This document shows, one piece after another, positions 44,664-54,415 of a DNA stretch of 64,000 nucleotides. The stretch is from the NCBI RefSeq assembly GCF_013283665.1, contig NZ_JABEKU010000004.1, positions 1 to 64,000 on the forward strand, written 5' to 3'. The notes under the pieces are model-generated. The model was not told the origin of the DNA, ran no database searches, and was given only the letters and a program-made list of their open reading frames with translations. Positions within the stretch are counted from its first letter, which is position 1, and each line of letters starts with the position of its first letter. Position numbers and translations under genes: made by a program. Origin of the DNA: Ensifer sesbaniae (GTDB lineage: Bacteria; Pseudomonadota; Alphaproteobacteria; Rhizobiales; Rhizobiaceae).

Positions 44664-46884
44664 GGTAGAGTAGGCGGTGAGCGCCTAACCCGCCTCGCGG
44701 CGGGCGGTTTCTCACCGCCTCTCGCCGAACCGGACGTGCGCCTTTCGTTACGCATCCGGCTCTCCAGAAGACATGGCAAATGCAGGCGTTTTCATCCAGC
44801 CAAGAAGGAAGCGGCGGATAGGAGTCCACGCGAGGATGTACTGCTCGTGCAAACCCTCTCGCCACAGTCGTCTTGCCGGTCGGCGACGGCTCGGCCCGAA
44901 GGACCGCATAATGTCGCGCACCCGTGCTTTTCGGCGCTTCTTTCGAAGCCAACACCAGATACGGCGTGTCACGAACCAGTCGATGGCCGTGAACACTTTT
45001 CCGGCTCTGGCACAGTGGCGATAGTAGCCAGCCCAGCCGCGAAGGATGAGATTCAGTTCGTCGAGCTTGCGCCCAAGAGACACCAAGTTCGTGTTGACCT
45101 TGGTGAGGACCTTGATCTTGTGGCGCAGATCAGCGGATTTTGCTTTGGGAATCTCGATACGGGGGAAATATCCGTAACGCTTATCCCAGCGCATCGCGAC
45201 ATGGAATCCGAGGAACTCGAATCCTTCCGTCACTGCCGTGATCTTGGTCTTTTCCGGTGACAGTTCGAGGCCGGTCGTCCGCCGAAGGTGATCCGCCAAT
45301 GCGGATTTCTCCGCAATGGCATCCTCCTCCGTGCCTGACACCAACACGACAAAGTCATCGGCATATCGGATCGGAAAGAACACGCAGCGTCCTAGCCGGC
45401 GATCCCGTCCTCGTGCGCCAAGTGCCGCCGCTGCCCCGTCGCCGAGGCGGCGGTTCCGGAGTTTCGAACGGTGATAGGCCCATCTCTCGTAGCGTTCCTC
45501 GATCGCGCTCAGCGCGATGTTGGCCAGCAACGGGGAGATGATCCCTCCCTGTGGCGTGCCGTTGTCCGTGCGCAGGAATTGGTCCTCCGCTAGGACACCG
45601 GCCTTGAGGAACTGCCCCACCAACCCCGTCACCCGCCGGTCGGCCACGCGAGCGCGCAGCCTGTCCATGAGATGATGGTGATTGATGTTGTCGAAACAGC
45701 CCTTTATGTCGCCTTCGATTATCCAGTTGTACGGCATCTGGTGACGTCGGCTGTCCTCGTCCCGTTTGCGCGGTAGGAGCGATAGCCGGATATGCTCCAA
45801 GGCCCCGTGGGTGCTCTTTCCGGGCCGGAACCCGTAGGAAACAGGCCAGAATTGGGCCTCGAAGATTGGCTCGAGAACTGCTTTGACCGCGCCTTGAACG
45901 ACGCGATCCTTCACCGTGGGAATGCCCAAGGGTCGGAATTGCCCCGGTTTGCCCGGCTTGGGGATGAGCTTCCGCCGTGATGGACTCGGTTGGTATGCGC
46001 CAGAGCGCAATTCCCGCCGAATTCCATCAAGGAACGCTTGTTCACCGATCCTTTGCCGGACGCGGTCCACGGTGATCCCGTCGACTCCGGCGGAGCGCCT
46101 ACCTTTGTTGGTCGAAACGCGCCGCCAGGCATGACGGATCATGCGGGCGTCTGTAAGCCACCCCCAGAGATCGAGCCACGCTTCGTCGGGGTTTGCCTTG
46201 CTCTGCTGATAAAGTTTGCGTTGAACGCCGAGTACCCAAGCCTCATCGGCCTGATAATCCATGTCCACAGATTGCTTCTCCGTCGTGCAAACCTACCGTC
46301 TTCCTGCTTTCCTTCGCCCTGTGCGCGGTTTTCCCGCGCTCCGACTACTACGAAAGCTCCGCCCTCGGTGTCGTCCGTCTCCTGCCGTCGAGGCTAGCCC
46401 GGTTCCGTTCCGGGCAGACGATCCGAGTTCCCGTGTTCCGATCTCCAACCTTTGTGCCGTTAGACGGCGAGCTCTACCCCTGGCGACGCTGAGGACAGGC
46501 TGAGAGAGCCGTTCCTGTCCCGAGCACGATATCCGTGCCCAGCAGCAGAGATGGACTGAACCCTGCCGCTTCGGATCGCGTTACCTCCGGTGCCATCACA
46601 CCAGCGGAGGCGGTATGGATAAATACAGAGGCTTCCGGCGCTCACTTCGTTGTCTCGTCATAGACACTGCGGTAGCCCGACCTACGAGTGGTGGCTCGCA
46701 CCCGGTACATTTAAGGCCGATCTGCTTATGACACCCAACCGGCGACGCCCGGTCGAGCTTCTCGGCCCCCTTTCGGCTGTTGCTCTTACAGCCAAGACGG
46801 CATTTCAGCCGTCGGTCGAAAATCAGCAAGCTTGAGAGATGATGTCTAAGTCATATTTCACCCTCTCTCGCGCCTTCACGGCGC
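44664..46884 (-). mobile_element. Group II intron inserted in dinB
   Basis: The intron runs about 2.2 kb. The 5' end reads GTGCGCC, the canonical start of bacterial group II introns, and the 3' end reads CCTACTCTACC. The junctions restore a dinB reading frame. It encodes a full-length reverse transcriptase/maturase on the same strand. A GC-rich stem-loop region near 44690 (CGCCTCGCGGCGGGCGG complement) is consistent with domain V/VI. Confidence 0.82.
44748..46268 (-). CDS. ltrA: Group II intron reverse transcriptase/maturase
   Basis: A 506-residue protein with the seven RT blocks: [90 protein letters not shown], and [13 protein letters not shown] with the catalytic YADD. Downstream are domain X (maturase) and a short C-terminal part. 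It promotes splicing and retrohoming of the intron into a DNA target. It is apparently intact. Confidence 0.92.
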   Translation of the reverse strand: MDMDYQADEAWVLGVQRKLYQQSKANPDEAWLDLWGWLTDARMIRHAWRRVSTNKGRRSAGVDGITVDRVRQRIGEQAFLDGIRRELRSGAYQPSPSRRKLIPKPGKPGQFRPLGIPTVKDRVVQGAVKAVLEPIFEAQFWPVSYGFRPGKSTHGALEHIRLSLLPRKRDEDSRRHQMPYNWIIEGDIKGCFDNINHHHLMDRLRARVADRRVTGLVGQFLKAGVLAEDQFLRTDNGTPQGGIISPLLANIALSAIEERYERWAYHRSKLRNRRLGDGAAAALGARGRDRRLGRCVFFPIRYADDFVVLVSGTEEDAIAEKSALADHLRRTTGLELSPEKTKITAVTEGFEFLGFHVAMRWDKRYGYFPRIEIPKAKSADLRHKIKVLTKVNTNLVSLGRKLDELNLILRGWAGYYRHCARAGKVFTAIDWFVTRRIWCWLRKKRRKARVRDIMRSFGPSRRRPARRLWREGLHEQYILAWTPIRRFLLGWMKTPAFAMSSGEPDA

Positions 46885-46944
46885 ACCATCCATGTCCACA
46901 TGTATGATCTTGCGCGGGCGCTCGTTGCGTTCGTCGTTTGTCAT

Positions 46945-47235
46945 CGCCTAGCTTCCATCAGGACCATCTGTATCGTCCAGACATGGGAAGTGCGCGCCGC
47001 ATTTGTCACCCTCCGGCGTTTGCATGCGCTCGCAGCCCATCGCCATCTAATGGCGAACATCTAGCGTCCGCTCCCGCAAACGACCTCCCAAATATTGACG
47101 TCGAGCTCAAACGCGAGGACACGAAAATGTCAGGCCCTGTAACGCAGATCTTGACCACTCGCCTTAGCAAGGACATCAGAACGTCAGGTAAGCGGAGCGA
47201 TTATGATAAAGACCGATCGGCAGGCCGACAGTCGC
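46945..47235. other. Gap between dinB start and the amidase 3' end
   Basis: About 290 bases. A plus-strand frame beginning MSGPVTQILTTRLSKDIR at 47127 has GAGGACAC upstream and runs antisense into the amidase; I do not find it convincing. Confidence 0.35.
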
Positions 47236-48552
47236 CTATTGTCCGGCTGGCCGAGGAGGAAAGCGCTGTACCCATCTTGTTTCGCGATCATAAGCCGCTG
47301 CCAATTGCAGGCAACCGAACTCCTGGTGATTACGTCCGACAATCTGCATCCCCATGGGAAGGCCCGAATCACTGAAGCCTACCGGGACGTTCAGGGCAGG
47401 ACAGCCAGACATTGTGATGGGGACGACGACTTCCATCCAGCGATGATAGCTGTCCATTAACATGCCGTTGATTTCGCTTGGCCAACGGATGCCCGATGCA
47501 AACGGGAATGTCTGAGCAGAAGGCAAGAGAACATAGTCATAAACTTCCATAAAGGTCCGTAGGGTTCTGTACCAGTCCCCGCGCCCTGCATACGCCCTTT
47601 GAAGTTCATCGGTCGTCACAGACATGCCGCGTTCAATCTCCCATATGGCCTCGGGCTTGAGCAACTCCCGTCTTGCATCGTCCAGATAGTGTTCTTTCAG
47701 CCAGTCGGCGACGCCCCATGAGCGGAGTGAAACCCAATTTTGCCACAGACCCTCATACGCGAAAGATGGAAACGCGGCTTCGACGGTGCATCCAAGGTCC
47801 CTGAAAACCTGCAACGAAATTTCGCACAACCGCAAGACCTCCCGGTCGATCGGCAAATGACCTCCGAGGTCGCCTAGCCATGCGATCCTGATGCCGTGGA
47901 AGTCGCGATCCAGACTCGCGACAAACCGTGTTGGGTCTTCCTCTATGGAGAGGGGCGCTCGACTATCATATCCTGACATGACCGAAAGCAGCAGGGCCAA
48001 GTCTTCGACACTCCTAGCCATTGGCCCGGTCACGGTCATGCTGGGAATGAAAGGATTGACATCCTCTACCGGAATTCGGCCAATCGATGGGCGAAGAGCA
48101 AAAACATTGTTGAATGCGGCAGGATTGCGCAGAGAGCCGCCATGATCGCTGCCGTCGGCGACGACCTGCAGGCGGGCTGCTAGTGCCACCGCAGCTCCGC
48201 CGCTGCTGCCTCCGGCTGTTTTGGAGTGGTCGTACGCGTTTCGGGTAACGCCAAAGACACGGTTGAAAGTGTGTGATCCCAGTGCGAATTCCGGAATGTT
48301 AGTTTTGCCGATTATGATCGCGCCTGACCGCTTGATCCGCTCTACGAAAATGGCATCATTTTCCGGAACGTAGTCAGCATACATTGGTGAGCCAAATGTG
48401 GTTCGAATACCCTTTGTTTCGGCAGTGTCTTTAATTGCGATCGGAAAGCCATGCAGCGGGCCCAACGCTTGATCACTCGACGCAATTTGATCAGCTTTCC
48501 GCGCTTCGGCGATTAGTTCGTCGTACTCCCGCAACGAGACAATAGTATCCAT
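47236..48552 (-). pseudogene. Amidase-signature enzyme, N-terminally truncated
   Basis: About 438 residues of an amidase-signature hydrolase: GPLHGFPIAIKDTAETKG (catalytic Lys), KTAGGSSGGAAVALAARLQVVADGSDHGGSLRNPAAFNNVFALRPS (the Gly/Ser-rich signature with both catalytic serines). The first about 70 residues normal for the family are missing; the sequence starts at MDTIVSLREYDELIAEARKAD, just where the IS66/DUF6429 block begins. It probably lost its promoter and start by IS insertion. A shortened protein from ATG 48552 is not excluded. Family members hydrolyse amides such as indoleacetamide or glutamine; the substrate is unknown. Confidence 0.82.
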
Positions 48553-48601
48553 CCGAGCAGGGCCGCGGGATTTTGGGCGCCGCGCGTGGTAATGTCGGCT
48601 C

Positions 48602-48835
48602 ATGGAGATCGATGAGGACAAGATCGACGATGCCGTTTTGGCGCTGTTATGGCTGACGCTGCACAACGAGCGTTGTGCCTGGAAGGGCTTCGACTGGGCA
48701 ACGACGGATCGGCTTCACAAGAAGGGCTTGATCGGCGACCCAGTCAACAAGTCGAAGTCATTGATCCTGACCGATGAAGGCCTGGAACGTTCGCAAGCAT
48801 TGTTCCGGGAGCTGTTTACGCGGCCGCCGCAATAG
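48602..48835 (+). CDS. DUF6429-like small protein next to IS66
   Basis: A 77-residue protein: MEIDEDKIDDAVLALLWLTLHNERCAWKGFDWATTDRLHKKGLIGDPVNKSKSLILTDEG. It is a winged-helix-like sequence of the DUF6429 type commonly found at the 3' side of IS66 elements in rhizobia. It converges on, and overlaps by 20 bases, the IS66 tnpC stop. Role unknown. Confidence 0.72.
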   Translation: MEIDEDKIDDAVLALLWLTLHNERCAWKGFDWATTDRLHKKGLIGDPVNKSKSLILTDEGLERSQALFRELFTRPPQ

Positions 48836-50513
48836 CCGTCCCTTGGTGCGCCTTCCATTGCCAAGGCAACAGTTCGTGCAGGCGGGAGACGGGAAGATCG
48901 GCGATGCGGGCGAACACATCGGCGAGCCATGCCTTTGGGTCGACGTCGTTGAGGCGGCAAGTCGTGATGACGGAGAGCATGATGGCGGCACGATCGGCCC
49001 CACGCTGGGAACCGGCGAAGGTCCAGTTGCGGCGCCCGAGTGCAATTCCTCTCAGCGCGCGCTCGGCCGCATTGTTCGTGAGACAAATCCGGCCATCTTC
49101 CAGGAAACGGGCAAAACCATCCCAGCGCTTCAGCATGTAATCGATCGGCTCGATCACCTCGGACGATTTGCTGAGCGTGGCGCGCTCCCCTTTCAGCCAC
49201 GCGTGCATGTCATCGAACAGCGGCTTGCTCTTTTCCTGCCGCGCGGCCAACCGTTCTGCGGCGCTCAATCCATTGATGTCGCGCTCGATCTCAAACAGCG
49301 CGTCGTACCGTTGGACGGCCTCCAGGGCGATCGGCGAGATCGGCTTGCCCTTGCGGTTGTGGTCGCGGGCATTTTTCTGGATGTCGGCCAGTTCAAAGAA
49401 TTTGCGCCGCGCGTGCGCATGACAAAAGGCGAAGGTGATCGGTACCGCTTTCTTTTCGGCGACACTAAGCGGCTCGAAGCCATTGTAACAATCACTCTGC
49501 AGAATGCCGCCATACTCGGCCAGGTGCTTCTGCGGGTGCTCGCCGCGGCGATCGCTCGACGCATAGTATATCGCCGCCGGCGCTGCCGCGCCGCCGTAGG
49601 ACCGGTCATCGCGCACGTAGGTCCATATTCGCCCGGTCGTGCATTTGTCTTTGGCCTGGATGGGAATGGTGGTGTCGTCGCCAAAAAGCCGCTCGGCCGC
49701 GAAGACATGCGCCTCGATCAGTTCAAAGATCGGCAGGAGCGCGGCCGTTCCATACCCGACCTGGTCGGCCAGCGTCGAGGTCGAAAGCTCAATGCCCTCG
49801 CATTTGAACCGGGTGCTCTGACGGTTGAGAGGGCTATGCATGCCAAACTTATCGAACAGGATCGTCGCCAGCAGATGAGGACCGATGAAGCCGCGCGGCG
49901 TCGCATGGAACGGCGCCGGCGACTGGCTGATCGCCTCGCAGTCGCGGCAGGTAAATTTCTCCCGCACCGTCTCGATCACCTTGAACCGGCGCGGAACCTC
50001 CTCGAGCGTCTCGGTGACGTCCTCGCCCAGTTTCGACAGGCGCGACCCACCGCAGCAGGCACAGGTGACGGGGGGATCGATCACCACGCGCTCGCGCTCG
50101 ATATCCTCCGGCCACGGCTTTCGCAGCGGCCGTTTGCGCGTGAACGAACGCACGCTCGTCTTGGCGGCAGCCGCCTGCGCTGCGGCTTCATCCTCCGTCG
50201 CCGCCATCACCAGTTCTTCGAGCTGCAATTCCATCTGGTCGATCAGGCGCGCCGTGCGCTCGGATCGCCGGCCGCGCAGTTCGCGCTTCAGCTTTTCGAT
50301 CGCCAGTTCCAGACTGGCAATCAAGGCCTCACTGTCCGACAGCATGGCCTGCGCATTGGCGGCTTGCGCCACCGCAATGTCCCGTTCGGCGACGACGGTA
50401 TCGCGCTCGGCAACAACGACATCACGTTCAGCCTGCAACATCTCACGCTCGGAAAGCAGCGCCAGATAGGCGCTCGCAAGGTCCGCAGGAAGATCCACAG
50501 GCTTCGAGGTCAT
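48816..50513 (-). CDS. tnpC: IS66 family transposase TnpC
   Basis: A 565-residue IS66 transposase: N-terminal coiled coil (LLSEREMLQAERDVVVAERDTVVAERD, an unusual AERD repeat), the zinc-binding segment ACCGGSRLSKLGEDVTETLE and CRDC, the catalytic domain with FGDDTTIPI (first Asp), YNGF...FCHAHARRKFFEL, and [20 protein letters not shown] (Glu), ending LHELLPWQW. Apparently intact, but a different subgroup from the IS66 fragment at 5-9 kb. Confidence 0.92.
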   Translation of the reverse strand: MTSKPVDLPADLASAYLALLSEREMLQAERDVVVAERDTVVAERDIAVAQAANAQAMLSDSEALIASLELAIEKLKRELRGRRSERTARLIDQMELQLEELVMAATEDEAAAQAAAAKTSVRSFTRKRPLRKPWPEDIERERVVIDPPVTCACCGGSRLSKLGEDVTETLEEVPRRFKVIETVREKFTCRDCEAISQSPAPFHATPRGFIGPHLLATILFDKFGMHSPLNRQSTRFKCEGIELSTSTLADQVGYGTAALLPIFELIEAHVFAAERLFGDDTTIPIQAKDKCTTGRIWTYVRDDRSYGGAAAPAAIYYASSDRRGEHPQKHLAEYGGILQSDCYNGFEPLSVAEKKAVPITFAFCHAHARRKFFELADIQKNARDHNRKGKPISPIALEAVQRYDALFEIERDINGLSAAERLAARQEKSKPLFDDMHAWLKGERATLSKSSEVIEPIDYMLKRWDGFARFLEDGRICLTNNAAERALRGIALGRRNWTFAGSQRGADRAAIMLSVITTCRLNDVDPKAWLADVFARIADLPVSRLHELLPWQWKAHQGTAIAAAA

Positions 50514-50558
50514 GAAGCCATTCGATCAGATTCACTCAATATTTTCAATGTAATAATG

Positions 50559-50912
50559 CTATCCGACCCGTGTCGGACGCCAGGTTTCCTGCGGATTGCG
50601 CCAGTCGATCCCGGACAACAAATACGACAATTGCGCCGGTGAGATCGCGACCGCACCGCCCTCCATATTCGGCCAGATAAACCGGCCCTTCTCCAGCCGC
50701 CGGGTAAAAAGGCAGGCGCCCAGACCATCATGCCAGATGATCTTCAAAATATCCGATCTGCGCCCCCTGAAGACGAAGAGATGCCCTGACAACGGATCAT
50801 GCTGCAGAACCTCCTGCACCCGAAGCGCCAGGGAGGGAAAGCCACAGCGCATGTCCGTATAGCCCGTCGAAAGCCAGACCTTGACCCCTGTTCCCATCGG
50901 AAACGGATTCAT
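50559..50912 (-). CDS. tnpB: IS66 accessory protein TnpB
   Basis: A 117-residue IS66 Orf2: VKVWLSTGYTDMRCGFPSLALRVQEVLQHDPLSGHLFVFRGRRSDILKIIWHDGLGACLFTRRLEKGRFIWP, the standard TnpB sequence (PF05717). The start overlaps the tnpA stop (ATGA). Required for IS66 transposition. Confidence 0.92.
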   Translation of the reverse strand: MNPFPMGTGVKVWLSTGYTDMRCGFPSLALRVQEVLQHDPLSGHLFVFRGRRSDILKIIWHDGLGACLFTRRLEKGRFIWPNMEGGAVAISPAQLSYLLSGIDWRNPQETWRPTRVG

Positions 50913-51245
50913 CGCAGCGCCTCCAGTCCACGCAAGACCCGAAGCAGCGCTTCAACGTCGACATCGCGGTCCACGATCACACGACGACCATTGGCGCTGA
51001 CAACCTCCATACGGCCGGCGGTCGGCAACGACCCTGCTGCCGGCTTTACCTCTGGAGCAAGCAGCGCCGGGACAAAGCCGCCGACAGGCGACGCAGCATC
51101 CAGTTGCCACGCTCGCGCGAGCCGGCGCCATTCATATAACTGCGAGCGCGATATTCCGTGTCGCCGCGCCGTCGTCGCACACAAGCCAGGTTCCGAATAA
51201 CTCTCCGCGACAATCTGGAGCTTCATCTCTTTGCTAAAACGACGA
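50909..51245 (-). pseudogene. tnpA: IS66 TnpA, N-terminus cut at an IS junction
   Basis: From ATG 51226: MKLQIVAESYSEPGLCATTARRHGISRSQLYEWRRLA, an IS66 Orf1 helix-turn-helix protein ending VEALLRVLRGLEALR. Family members have 15-25 more N-terminal residues; reading upstream, SRRFSKE is in frame and then meets a stop where IS3 sequence begins (about 51247). The element's right inverted repeat and promoter are missing. The short form from 51226 might still be made. Confidence 0.75.
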
Positions 51246-51246
51246 C

Positions 51247-51498
51247 TTCACAGACGAACAGATCATCGGCATATTGAAGGAGCACGAGGCGGGCACGCCG
51301 GTCTCGGAGCTTTGCCGCAAGCACGGCGTCAGCGACGCCAGCATCTACAAGTGGAAAGCCAAGTTCGGCGGCATGGACGTGTCCGAAGCCAAACGGCTGA
51401 AGACGCTTGAGGATGAAAACGCGAAGCTGAAGCGGCTCCTTGCGGATGCGATGCTCGACAATGCCGCTTTGAAAGACCTTTTGGGAAAGAAGTGGTGA
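51247..51498 (+). pseudogene. IS3-family OrfA, start codon lost
   Basis: Reads [69 protein letters not shown], a helix-turn-helix plus leucine zipper OrfA of the IS407/ISRj2 group. The usual MKRSR start is replaced by IS66 DNA. Translation could only start at an internal TTG (51274). It overlaps orfB by 7 bases. Confidence 0.82.
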
Positions 51499-52421
51499 CG
51501 CCCGCAGCCCAGCGGAACGCTGTCGCGCATCTGATGAGCCAACATGGGATGAGCGAACGGCGGGCGTGTAAAGCCAGCGGCTTTTGCCGGATGACGATCC
51601 GTTATGAAACCAGACGCGACGATGATCATGATCTTCGCGAGCGCATGAAAACGTTAGCCCATGAACGCCGTCGCTTCGGCTATCGACGCATTCATGTGCT
51701 GCTCAGGCGCGAGGGGCGGCTTGTGAACCACAAGAAGCTCTTCCGGCTCTATCGGGAGGAGAAGCTCACCGTGCGCAAACGCGGCGGCCGGAAGCGAGCA
51801 ATAGGCACACGAGCACCGATGCTGATCCCGATGGCAGCCAATGATCGTTGGTCGCTCGACTTCGTGTCGGATCAACTCACCGATGGACGCAGGTTCCGGA
51901 TTCTGACGGTCGTCGACGATTGCACCAGGGAATGCCTGGGCCTCGTCGCCGATACATCGCTTTCCGGTCTGAGGGTTGCCCGTGAGCTGGATCGGATCGT
52001 CGAGGAGCGCGGCAAACCGAAGATGATTGTCAGCGACAACGGCAGCGAATTCACGAGCAACGCGATCCTGCAATGGACGGACCGAGCCAAGGTGGAGTGG
52101 CACTACATCGCGCCGGGCAAACCGATCCAAAACGCCTTCATCGAAAGCTTCAATGGGCGTCTGCGAGACGAGTTCTTGAATGAGACTCTCTTCTCGTCAC
52201 TGACCCATGCCCGATCAGCGCTTTTAAACTGGCGCAGCGATTACAACGATCACCGACCACATTCTGGCCTCGGCTGGCTGACACCTGCCGAGTTCGCTCA
52301 GACCATCAGCCCGCGACGTGATGCGGTGCTGCGCAGCCGAAATGGCTCCGCACCGCAACCCGCCGCTACCGCCCCAAATACAGCAACCAAAAACCGCTGG
52401 AGCGAACTCAAAACTGGATAA
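51492..52421 (+). CDS. IS3-family OrfB transposase (DDE)
   Basis: A 309-residue rve-type integrase: N-terminal HTH_21 ([41 protein letters not shown]), then [11 protein letters not shown] (Asp), [13 protein letters not shown] (Asp) and [18 protein letters not shown] (Glu), 35 residues apart. Normally made as an OrfAB frameshift fusion. Intact, but the upstream OrfA lacks its start. Confidence 0.92.
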   Translation: MVTPAAQRNAVAHLMSQHGMSERRACKASGFCRMTIRYETRRDDDHDLRERMKTLAHERRRFGYRRIHVLLRREGRLVNHKKLFRLYREEKLTVRKRGGRKRAIGTRAPMLIPMAANDRWSLDFVSDQLTDGRRFRILTVVDDCTRECLGLVADTSLSGLRVARELDRIVEERGKPKMIVSDNGSEFTSNAILQWTDRAKVEWHYIAPGKPIQNAFIESFNGRLRDEFLNETLFSSLTHARSALLNWRSDYNDHRPHSGLGWLTPAEFAQTISPRRDAVLRSRNGSAPQPAATAPNTATKNRWSELKTG

Positions 52422-52510
52422 AACTTGATGTGGTGGAACGGCCCGCTCCAACAGCATCAAAGTGCTAGAACGTGGTCGTTGTTCGAACGCCACAAAGGAG
52501 GGACCGTTCC
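52422..52510. other. IS3 right end and IS110 leader
   Basis: Short spacer holding the IS3 3' end and the strong ribosome site AAAGGAGGG before the next transposase. Confidence 0.4.
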
Positions 52511-53557
52511 GTGAAACAGGTTATCACCATTGGGTTGGATCTGGCCAAGCACGTTTTCCAGGTTCACGGCGCAGCTGCGGAGGGCTTGCCCGTATTCAAC
52601 CGAAAACTGCGGCGCAGTGAAGTTATGCGTTTCTTCGAGAAGCTGCCACCATGCCTGGTGGGGATGGAAGCATGCGGTAGCGCCCACTATTGGGCGCGCG
52701 AGATCACCGCTCTCGGTCACGAAGTGCGGCTGATTCCGCCAGCCTATGTGAAACCCTTCGTCAAGCGAGGTAAAACGGATGCGGCTGACGCGGAGGCCAT
52801 CAGCGAAGCGGTAGTCCGAAAGACCATGCGCTTCGTCCCGATCAAAACGGCCGAGCAGCAGGCCGCCGCGATGGTGCTGAAGACCCGCGCTCTTCTGGTG
52901 CGGCAGCGAACCCAGGCGGTCAACGCCCTGCGCGCGCATCTGGCCGAATTGGGCATCATCGCCACCACCGGCGTGGCAAAGGTTGAGGCGCTGCTTTCGA
53001 TCGTGCGGGATGAGACAGATACTCGTCTACCCGCAGCAGCACGCTTCGCTCTGATGGCTATTGCCGATGTGATCGAAGCTTCAGCCGACCAGATCGGCAG
53101 GCTCGAGCGCGCAATTCTCGTGGAGGCCAAGCGCGACGAGGACATGCGTCGGTTGACCACGATTCCTGGCGTAGGCGCCATTACGGCAGCGACCATCAAG
53201 GCGCTTGTATCGGATCCCGGCGGGTTCAAGTCGGCGCGCCACTTTGCCGCCTGGCTCGGATTGACACCACGGCCTCATTCAAGCGGAGGTAAGGAGAGGC
53301 TGGGACGAATATCGAAGATGGGAAATCCGGAACTCCGCGCGCTCCTCGTCGTCGGGGCAACCGCCGTCTTGCGGGTTGCCCGAAACGACAGTCGGACGCG
53401 GCCGTGGTTGAGGGCGCTTCTCGCCAGAAGGCCCTTCAAGGTTGCAGCGGTCGCGCAGGCCAACAAGACGGCGCGGATCATCTGGGCGCTTCTGAATCGG
53501 GGCGGAACCTATCGGCGTGCCGATCCACTGGCGATTACAGCGGTCGCCGTTGGATGA
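52511..53557 (+). CDS. IS110-family transposase (IS1111-like)
   Basis: A 348-residue transposase starting with GTG at 52511 (KQVITIGLDLAKHVFQVHG), nine bases after AAAGGAGGG. CLVGMEACGSAHYWAREI and GKTDAADAEAISEAV carry the acidic residues; RRLTTIPGVGAITAATIKALV and ARHFAAWLGLTPRPHSSGGKERLGRISKMGNPELRALLVVGATAVL form the C-terminal domain. It is a third IS110 lineage in this window. Apparently intact. Confidence 0.92.
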   Translation: MKQVITIGLDLAKHVFQVHGAAAEGLPVFNRKLRRSEVMRFFEKLPPCLVGMEACGSAHYWAREITALGHEVRLIPPAYVKPFVKRGKTDAADAEAISEAVVRKTMRFVPIKTAEQQAAAMVLKTRALLVRQRTQAVNALRAHLAELGIIATTGVAKVEALLSIVRDETDTRLPAAARFALMAIADVIEASADQIGRLERAILVEAKRDEDMRRLTTIPGVGAITAATIKALVSDPGGFKSARHFAAWLGLTPRPHSSGGKERLGRISKMGNPELRALLVVGATAVLRVARNDSRTRPWLRALLARRPFKVAAVAQANKTARIIWALLNRGGTYRRADPLAITAVAVG

Positions 53558-53839
53558 ACGCTGTGCCCCTCAAAACGATCTGACCGGCGCAGGCTGGCAG
53601 AGGGCAAGGTGCAATAACAGGCGATGAACCCATGGGACATAATCCCGACGCGAGTAAGCTACTGCCCCCAATGTGCACAAGCGCGTAAACTTGATTTAGC
53701 TCCTCGTTTCGCGGATCTCATCAAGGCCAGCGGCCATGGGCTGCGCGTAAAGGCCGGACATATGACCGCACCGTTCCAACGTGTAAATCGACTGAAAAAG
53801 CTCTTGCCACGCGGGCCGTTCCACATATGGGGGCAAGGT
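53558..53839. other. IS110 3' non-coding end and unassigned DNA
   Basis: About 280 bases. The first part should be the non-coding end of the IS110 element. The following 53624-53866 plus-strand frame and the opposite minus-strand frame look protein-like in places but I cannot assign either. Confidence 0.3.
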
Positions 53840-54317
53840 CAGTGGAAGCCCAGGTCTCATCGATAAAAACGAGACGTTCCGGATCAAGGTCAAGTTGGCC
53901 GTCGAACCAGTCTTGCCGCCGCTTCAGGATGTCAGGCCGGTTTTGCTCCGAGGCATGCGCACTCTTTTTTGCGCGTGATGTTGTGCCGCTTGAAGAAACG
54001 CTGGATCGTCCCGAAGCCGAAGAAGAGACCCCGATCCGCCAGACTGCGGCGTACCTCTTCCAAGGTAGCGTCCTGCCCAAGGCTTCGACGATAACACTCA
54101 TATGTGCATCGATCCGACCCGAGCGACGATCGCCGCCAAGCGCCTTGGGCCGGGCGTCGCCCTGTTCACGCTCACGACTGCGCCAGCGGCTGATACTGGC
54201 AGCGCTCACACCAAAACGTTCCGCTGCAGCTCGGTGCGACAGGCCCTGGCCGACCGCCGCCAGAACCCGAACCCGCAAATCCATCGATAAAGCCTTCGAC
54301 AAGTCCGCCGCCTCCAC
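53840..54317 (-). pseudogene. IS630-family transposase, N-terminal part with frame changes
   Basis: Starts MEAADLSKALSMDLRVRVLAAVGQGLSHRAAAERFGVSAASISRWR (helix-turn-helix) and reaches KKSAHASEQNRPDILKRRQDWFDGQLDLDPERLVFIDETWASTDL, the catalytic Asp block of IS630. Between these, about 54060 to 53970, the family sequence (LEEVRR...FFKRHNIT) is in another frame, so two compensating indels are present. After WASTDL the sequence diverges and the DDE remainder is missing. Confidence 0.78.
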
Positions 54318-54415
54318 ACGGCGGACGTCTATGAATCAGACCAAAACTGATTTGCATAGCCAAAACGATTCAATCAGGTCGGGTTCCGCTCTAGTGCGAC
54401 AAGCGCATTGACACC

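Larger units (their letters stand above)
44230..46944 (-). pseudogene. DNA polymerase IV (dinB) 5' part, split by a group II intron
   Basis: A first exon just right of the intron encodes RKIIHVDMD, and the sequence left of it resumes with [47 protein letters not shown]...[17 protein letters not shown]...[13 protein letters not shown]. Together these are the palm and fingers of a Y-family polymerase, with the catalytic DMDAFYASVEQ split exactly at GATG/CC and SLDEAYLD retained. The protein is cut off after about 165 residues near 44232, where an unrelated gene begins. The coding sequence is therefore a stub; exon 1 limits are approximate. Confidence 0.85.

Noticed and set aside
46938-47375. 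145-residue plus-strand frame resembling an effector start
   Set aside because: Overlaps the amidase C-terminus antisense; no tts-type or nod-type promoter recognised.
48774-50642. 622-residue plus-strand open frame
   Set aside because: Lies fully antisense to IS66 tnpC/tnpB, has no motif, and reflects GC-rich codon bias.
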